Shown here one piece after another: positions 61,784-64,000 of a DNA stretch of 64,000 nucleotides. Within the stretch, counting starts at the first letter, position 1. Every line of letters begins with the position of its first letter. Under the pieces are notes generated by a model. The model made no database searches. It saw only the letters and a program-made list of their open reading frames with translations, and was not told the origin of the DNA. The DNA comes from Sporosarcina luteola (lineage in GTDB: Bacteria; Bacillota; Bacilli; Bacillales_A; Planococcaceae), in assembly GCF_023715585.1 (NCBI RefSeq), contig NZ_JAMBOK010000001.1, forward strand, positions 1,860,001-1,924,000. Reading direction: 5' to 3'. Made by a program: the position numbers and the translations under genes.

Positions 61784-63087
61784 TGGTCACTCTCCTGTTC
61801 ACATTTTAGTCGCTGCTGAGAAACACTCCTCCCAAAGAAATCAATCGTCTTTTGCCAAGAATCTTTACTTGCCTGGGCTGTATTATATTTAGTACCGCCG
61901 GTGAAATGATTGGCGGATACAGGAATGAAAGGAATTCCCGTTTCGTGACCCGCCCCTTCGTATACTAAATGCTTGTATTCATTCTCAAAATCGTTTTGCC
62001 GAAGCCTCTCCATTACCGCTTCATTCAACTGAACCGAATCGAAGCAAGCATCGTCCGTTCCGGAAATGAATAATACATTCCCATTTATCTTTTCAACCGG
62101 AATGGTCGCTTTTTCCGTTATTTGAGAATCAGAAGTTAGATAGTCGTACCAAATGCGAAGCGGATTCTCCCCTGCCTTCCGCATAGCAAGACATGTATTC
62201 GAAATTTCAATTGAATTGTCCGGACGTGCATACGGGATTGCTTTGCCTCTATAAGTCCATGAAGGAGGCAATTCTTTTTGCTCCGTCCACGGAACAATTC
62301 CGCAACATACTACAGGTGAACCGCTTAACGAAACGACTGCTTTGATGTCTTCAAAATGGGTTGCAGCTAATAAAGCAAGTTCTCCGCCTTTCGACGTTCC
62401 ATGCATTCCTATCCATCCTTTTGCGATGTCTGGCCGGGCCTTTAGCCAATGAATGGCGCCTTCTATATACTCAAGTGGTATTTCAACGAGTTGTTTCTGA
62501 AGAGGTGCTTCACCCCAATAACCTAGAGCAAGTACGTTAAACCCACGGGACGCTAATAAAGAAGCAGGGTATTCATAGATTCCTCCTTCAGATCCACCGA
62601 CAACGATGATTGCAGGTCTCGGAGATGAATCTTTAGCATGAAAAAATGTTCCTACTACCCCTTTTTCATTCACCGGCGTCCTCAGTATGTCATCGGAGAT
62701 CCATTTGCGAGTGATGACTTTCGTGTCGATCACCTTTCCGTCACTTTCGAGCAAGATCATTAAGGATTGAGGCTGCAGTTTATCAAAGACTTCCTCGGAA
62801 TTTTCTTCTGTACCTTTAACCTGCAAAGACCAAAATAGTCCCATCCCATCGACGCCTTTATATGTACCTTCAATTGGAGAAATTTGCTGTAAGTCAACGA
62901 TACCTTTCGCATCCGCCGTATATGCCCCATATGATTCCATAAAATAAATCGTAATTCCCCAATATGATCTTCGCTGAAATCTCACCGTCACCTTCTGCCC
63001 ACTGCTTAGCCCTGTCACCCGTATACCAACTGACCGGTCAATTAATGGCGATTCCATATCAATCTGCAATTGAGGCTGCTCCTTCAT
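61780..63087 (-). CDS. Acyl-CoA thioester hydrolase / BAAT-type protein
   Basis: 435 residues. N-terminal beta-sandwich thioesterase domain (VTVRFQRRSYWGITIYF) and C-terminal alpha/beta hydrolase: nucleophile elbow GMHGTSKGGELAL, VVSLSGSPV, SGTDDACFDS (Asp) and YEGAGHETGIPF (His). Normally hydrolyses or transfers acyl groups from CoA. ATG 63087 overlaps the grpB-family stop (TAATG) after AAAGGGG. Confidence 0.87.
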   Translation of the reverse strand: MKEQPQLQIDMESPLIDRSVGIRVTGLSSGQKVTVRFQRRSYWGITIYFMESYGAYTADAKGIVDLQQISPIEGTYKGVDGMGLFWSLQVKGTEENSEEVFDKLQPQSLMILLESDGKVIDTKVITRKWISDDILRTPVNEKGVVGTFFHAKDSSPRPAIIVVGGSEGGIYEYPASLLASRGFNVLALGYWGEAPLQKQLVEIPLEYIEGAIHWLKARPDIAKGWIGMHGTSKGGELALLAATHFEDIKAVVSLSGSPVVCCGIVPWTEQKELPPSWTYRGKAIPYARPDNSIEISNTCLAMRKAGENPLRIWYDYLTSDSQITEKATIPVEKINGNVLFISGTDDACFDSVQLNEAVMERLRQNDFENEYKHLVYEGAGHETGIPFIPVSANHFTGGTKYNTAQASKDSWQKTIDFFGRSVSQQRLKCEQESDH

Positions 63088-63620
63088 TATTCCATCCCCT
63101 TTCCCATCATTCCCCGATGCCACACGACTGCCTTCCGTTCAATTCGCGCCGCTAATTCGGCCTTTCCATTTATGTACGATTCAATATCATAGGGAAATTG
63201 CCGTGCTAACTTTTCTTTCAAATCCCCATATTCCTTCGCCTTCTCGGGATGCACTCGCAGGAAGTCACGGAATGCAAGATGGCGAACGATTTCCGGAGAA
63301 CCCTTCTCGTAAATATGGACATGATGCGTCCGATTATCTCCGCCTTTTTGAAAATAGCGGCGACCTAAAATTGCATTCTCACCCTTCGCTTCATACCCGA
63401 TTGCGGCCATACTTGCGTTATATTGATCGACTTGCGAAAGGTCTTTTACAACAGGCATGATGTCGATGATCGGCTTTGCTGACAATCCTTGTACGGACGT
63501 GCTGCCGATATGGTGGATTTCAATGATTTCCGCGCCAAATATCTCCTGTAATACAGCTGCTTCCTTTTGGTATTCAAGACTCCATCTTTCAGAAAAAGGC
63601 ATCACATCTACTTTCCGCAT
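63087..63620 (-). CDS. GrpB family (UPF0157) protein
   Basis: 177 residues of the nucleotidyltransferase-like GrpB family: WSLEYQKEAAVLQEIFG, IHHIGSTSVQGLSAKPIIDIMPVV and HVHIYEKGSPEIVRHLAFRDFLR, all typical. Activity undefined (CoaE-linked fusions exist in other taxa). Upstream gene of the pair with the thioesterase-like gene, sharing one base. Confidence 0.92.
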   Translation of the reverse strand: MRKVDVMPFSERWSLEYQKEAAVLQEIFGAEIIEIHHIGSTSVQGLSAKPIIDIMPVVKDLSQVDQYNASMAAIGYEAKGENAILGRRYFQKGGDNRTHHVHIYEKGSPEIVRHLAFRDFLRVHPEKAKEYGDLKEKLARQFPYDIESYINGKAELAARIERKAVVWHRGMMGKGME

Positions 63621-63633
63621 AATGCACCTCCCT

Positions 63634-63951
63634 TTATCTACTGATGTCTGCCCTTTTCATTTCATAGTTTCTTAGTTGGATAGCAATCATATTCATCCAC
63701 GTAATGATTGGAATGAAAATTAGTAACACTATAATCCCTAAACTTCCAAATAAACCTTGAACATTTTTAAGGAAATTAAAGGCATCAATTTTATAAAGTA
63801 TTAAAAATGCCGAGCCCAATATAACTGTATTTAGTAAGAAAGAAAAAACGACTAACTTTGCCCTACTCCATTTCCTAGGCATCAAATGGCATAGATACGT
63901 GGAAACTATCAAAGAGCATAACAAGATGACGATTAAAATTGAATTTATCAT
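63634..63951 (-). CDS. Three-helix membrane protein
   Basis: 105 residues with three hydrophobic segments (ILIVILLCSLIVSTYLC; VVFSFLLNTVILGSAFLIL; LGIIVLLIFIPIITW). Not recognised. ATG 63951 follows GGGTGGGTGA; 13 bp upstream of the GrpB gene. Confidence 0.65.
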   Translation of the reverse strand: MINSILIVILLCSLIVSTYLCHLMPRKWSRAKLVVFSFLLNTVILGSAFLILYKIDAFNFLKNVQGLFGSLGIIVLLIFIPIITWMNMIAIQLRNYEMKRADISR

Positions 63952-64000
63952 GGATTCACCCACCCATCTTTTCAATATCACCTTAACCCCTACAGCAAAA

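Overview
The window reads as a chromosomal segment of a low-to-moderate GC Gram-positive (Bacillota), most likely a member of the Bacillales, plausibly Planococcaceae such as Sporosarcina. The family guess is inference. The support is: strong AGGAGG-type ribosome sites, frequent TTG/GTG starts, a T-box leader on argS, many lipoproteins with short spacers, NreABC and Bce-type systems, NrdEIF, a CcpA cre box and OpuC-type transport. No rRNA, tRNA, CRISPR array, transposase or recombinase gene was found.

Layout. 1-2.7 kb: end of a DHA2-type exporter, a divergent TetR regulator and an AIM24 protein. 3-6 kb: hutI-hutU (histidine degradation). 6-7.7 kb: pyridoxamine kinase and an ECF S component. 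7.7-15.7 kb: AT-rich cassette array E1 (13 small same-strand genes, two of them broken). 15.7-19.2 kb: AraC-type regulator, hutG and a hydroxyacid dehydrogenase. 19.6-26 kb: molybdopterin genes (moaA, mobA, moaD, moaE, mobB, moeA, moaC, moaB, moeB). 26-28.2 kb: nreC-nreB-nreA oxygen/nitrate sensing. 28.5-29.2 kb: MOSC protein. 29.4-33.4 kb: nrdF-nrdI-nrdE behind a cobalamin riboswitch. 33.5-36.8 kb: second cassette array E2 (five genes). 36.8-41.2 kb: erythromycin esterase homologue and two duplicated DUF3221 lipoproteins. 41.3-47 kb: T-box/argS, a chemoreceptor and an amino acid:Na+ symporter under a cre site. 47-52 kb: Bce-type ABC transporter with its two-component system. 52.4-55 kb: three-gene OpuC-type osmolyte importer. 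55-64 kb: NERD protein, nucleotidyltransferase, small membrane proteins, UDG-like protein, SRPBCC, methyltransferase, FlaR-like kinase, a broken HAD phosphatase, acyl-CoA thioesterase-like protein and GrpB.

Two structures stand out. First, E1 and E2 share one architecture. Each has outer inverted repeats (core TAACGG.TTCGGTTG..GGGGAGAA), a conserved hairpin and an extended -10 promoter at the upstream end, then a head-to-tail series of short genes each with its own RBS, and a hairpin terminator at the downstream end. Gene junctions are occupied by ~35-bp half-sites containing CGTTAGTT. Where two half-sites occur together they form a ~80-100-bp imperfect palindrome. This resembles an integron cassette array with attC-like sites, but no integrase is in the window and I do not recognise the family.

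Second, at least ten intergenic spots, none inside the cassette arrays, hold strings of an 8-13-bp word plus a variable linker at a strict 21-bp (once 20-bp) period. The word differs from place to place but the period does not. They sit mostly just beyond gene 3' ends.

How the genes fit together: the molybdenum cofactor cluster next to nreABC points to nitrate respiration (the nar genes themselves are outside). HutI, HutU and HutG form most of the histidine-to-glutamate route, split by E1 and lacking hutH here. The cobalamin riboswitch on nrdEIF predicts a second, B12-dependent ribonucleotide reductase elsewhere.
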